Of a DNA stretch of 64,000 nucleotides, positions 62,887-64,000 are shown in pieces (position 1 is the stretch's first letter; each line of letters starts with the position of its first letter). The DNA comes from Clostridia bacterium. Lineage in GTDB: Bacteria > Bacillota > Clostridia > Lachnospirales > Lachnospiraceae. The translations under genes and the position numbers were made by a program. The DNA lies in NCBI GenBank assembly GCA_910575625.1, contig CAJTFD010000007.1:1-64000 (forward strand), written 5' to 3'. Below the pieces are notes generated by a model, which saw nothing but the letters and a program-made list of their open reading frames with translations, did no database searches and was not told the DNA's origin.

Positions 62887-64000
62887 TTAAATCATAATCA
62901 TACCCTCACGATCCTCAAACTGTTCCATTATTTCAGAAATTTTGAACGTAACATCTTTACTTATATCTGAAATCAGCTTACCACGCTCAATTGCTCTCGC
63001 AAATGCCACAAGTTCATAACGGATACCTTCTCCATCCAGTTGATAGAAATATCTTTTATTCTCTACTGGATTTTCATAACGAATTTCAAAATAATCTGTT
63101 TTCCACCATGGAGCTGGAACATAGATATATCCCTTTGAACCTGAGATAATAAGATCTCCTTCAGCTTTAAATCGATCTCCTATTTTTACGGAAGCAACTC
63201 CATGCTCATATGTAAAACTAATCTTTGTAAAAGCATCCTGATTTGCATTTCTAAAGCGAGCGGCAATCTGATTGTTTCTATAGTTAGTTCCCATTATCTG
63301 CAAAATTGGTAGCAAAGCTGTGGGGCCCCATTCGTGAATATTATTCCATTCACCATCTCCACCTTCCCTAATACTAGTACAAGTTGAATCAACAGATATT
63401 ACATCACCTATTTTCCCAGCTTTAATTAACAAAAGCAATCTTGTATAAGCTGTAGCATATGCGGTTTTTATAGCCTCCATCATTATCAATTTTTTCTCTT
63501 CCGATAATAGCAATATTTCTTCAAGCTGTACACGACTTAATGTTACTGGTGATTCACACAAAACATGTTTCCCTGCATATAAAGCTTGTTTAATATGCTG
63601 GTAGTGAAGATTGGGAAGGGATCGAATATACACAGCATCCACATTATCTAGTAATTCACTTAAGTCACTAGTAATAAGGTCAATGCCGTTTACGACTTGT
63701 GTATCCATCTTTTGTTTGTTATTAGTACATAAAGCCTCTATGTGAATTCCGTTTACCGCTTTAGCCTCATTCCATATTTTATTCAGAAATGCCGCTTCTC
63801 CAACAAGCCCTAATCGAAGAGAACGCTTCTTTTCCCTTATTCCAGAACTTGATATACCTTCTGTCCTAGGTAGATAGACAACTTTGCAATATTCATTCAG
63901 ATAATCAAAATACCCAACCCAGTCAGAACCAACGGTAAAGATATCGATATCATATTTTTTAATATCATCTATTTTCTGTCCTTCGTATTCTTCTATAATA
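62887..64000 (-). CDS. Cytidylyltransferase-Gfo/Idh/MocA oxidoreductase fusion, 3' part
   Basis: The frame is open to the right edge. The first visible region (63840-64000) reads DIFTVGSDWVGYFDYLNEYC and VVYLPRTEGISSSGIR, the C-terminal signature of TagD-type glycerol-phosphate cytidylyltransferases. It continues without a stop into a Rossmann-type oxidoreductase (LRLGLVGEAAF, YIRSLPNLHYQHIKQALYAG, KHVLCESPVTLS) of the Gfo/Idh/MocA family. This pairing belongs to surface polysaccharide or teichoic-like precursor synthesis. The region is clearly AT-rich. The ATG at 63708 is internal. Confidence 0.82.
   Translation of the reverse strand, partial: IIEEYEGQKIDDIKKYDIDIFTVGSDWVGYFDYLNEYCKVVYLPRTEGISSSGIREKKRSLRLGLVGEAAFLNKIWNEAKAVNGIHIEALCTNNKQKMDTQVVNGIDLITSDLSELLDNVDAVYIRSLPNLHYQHIKQALYAGKHVLCESPVTLSRVQLEEILLLSEEKKLIMMEAIKTAYATAYTRLLLLIKAGKIGDVISVDSTCTSIREGGDGEWNNIHEWGPTALLPILQIMGTNYRNNQIAARFRNANQDAFTKISFTYEHGVASVKIGDRFKAEGDLIISGSKGYIYVPAPWWKTDYFEIRYENPVENKRYFYQLDGEGIRYELVAFARAIERGKLISDISKDVTFKISEIMEQFEDREGMIMI

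Overview
The window reads as chromosome of a Gram-positive, spore-forming, strictly fermentative Clostridia, most like a Lachnospiraceae member of fairly high G+C. The support is a 16S rRNA 5' end at the left edge, the spore protease gene yyaC, Lachnospiraceae-type gene orders (recR-YbaB-dnaX, scpA-scpB-phospholipase-dac, cmk-ispH-rpsA) and an anaerobic lactate and decarboxylation gene set. Nearly all genes lie on the minus strand.

Layout. 1-600: 5' part of a 16S rRNA gene with its promoter. 629-8853: cvpA, a DUF5711-like gene, a LysM protein, yyaC (plus strand), an HD phosphohydrolase, recR, YbaB/EbfC, dnaX, pfkA. 8944-10677: a foldable intergenic stretch, a small terminal-inverted-repeat element, and a three-gene module of ADP-ribosyltransferase-like toxin, small partner and SecB-like chaperone. 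10689-18094: complete F1Fo ATP synthase operon. 18204-26973: orphan sugar-type binding lipoprotein, CPA2 antiporter, pyrC-pyrF-pyrK-pyrD, a DUF5721-like gene, a DegV protein, a small membrane protein, a cold-shock gene. 27087-33560: repeats, an ECF sigma/anti-sigma pair, D-serine ammonia-lyase with a ridA remnant, CIRCE-controlled htpG, a decayed Rpn-type gene. 33645-42060: lactate utilisation cluster (GntR regulator, LarA, acyl-CoA dehydrogenase, EtfAB, FAD lactate dehydrogenase, lactate permease) with palindromic operators. 42340-51895: one long run from a Na+-pumping decarboxylase complex through a BaiN-like flavoprotein, a 57-residue protein, cmk, ispH and rpsA. 52188-53205: a second ART-like module (DUF3990/DUF3791 type). 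53225-58262: GGDEF protein, D-Ala-D-Ala carboxypeptidase, phospholipase C-like protein, scpB, scpA, phosphoesterase. 58283-62684: a graveyard of remnants (AAA-ATPase, VanZ, IS66, IS1182, another DDE transposase) around an HEPN/MNT pair. 62887-64000: AT-rich 3' part of a cytidylyltransferase-oxidoreductase fusion, probably a surface-polysaccharide locus.

How it fits together. Lactate taken up by the permease can be racemised by LarA and oxidised by the FAD dehydrogenase with EtfAB. Downstream carbon can pass through the biotin-dependent decarboxylase, which exports Na+. The ATP synthase c subunit carries a two-carboxylate ion site of the Na+ type, so the window encodes both a Na+ pump and a likely Na+-driven ATP synthase. 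The most novel-looking items are the ART toxin module with a SecB-like chaperone, the acyl-CoA dehydrogenase that has lost its catalytic glutamate inside the lactate operon, and several uncharacterised repeat families.
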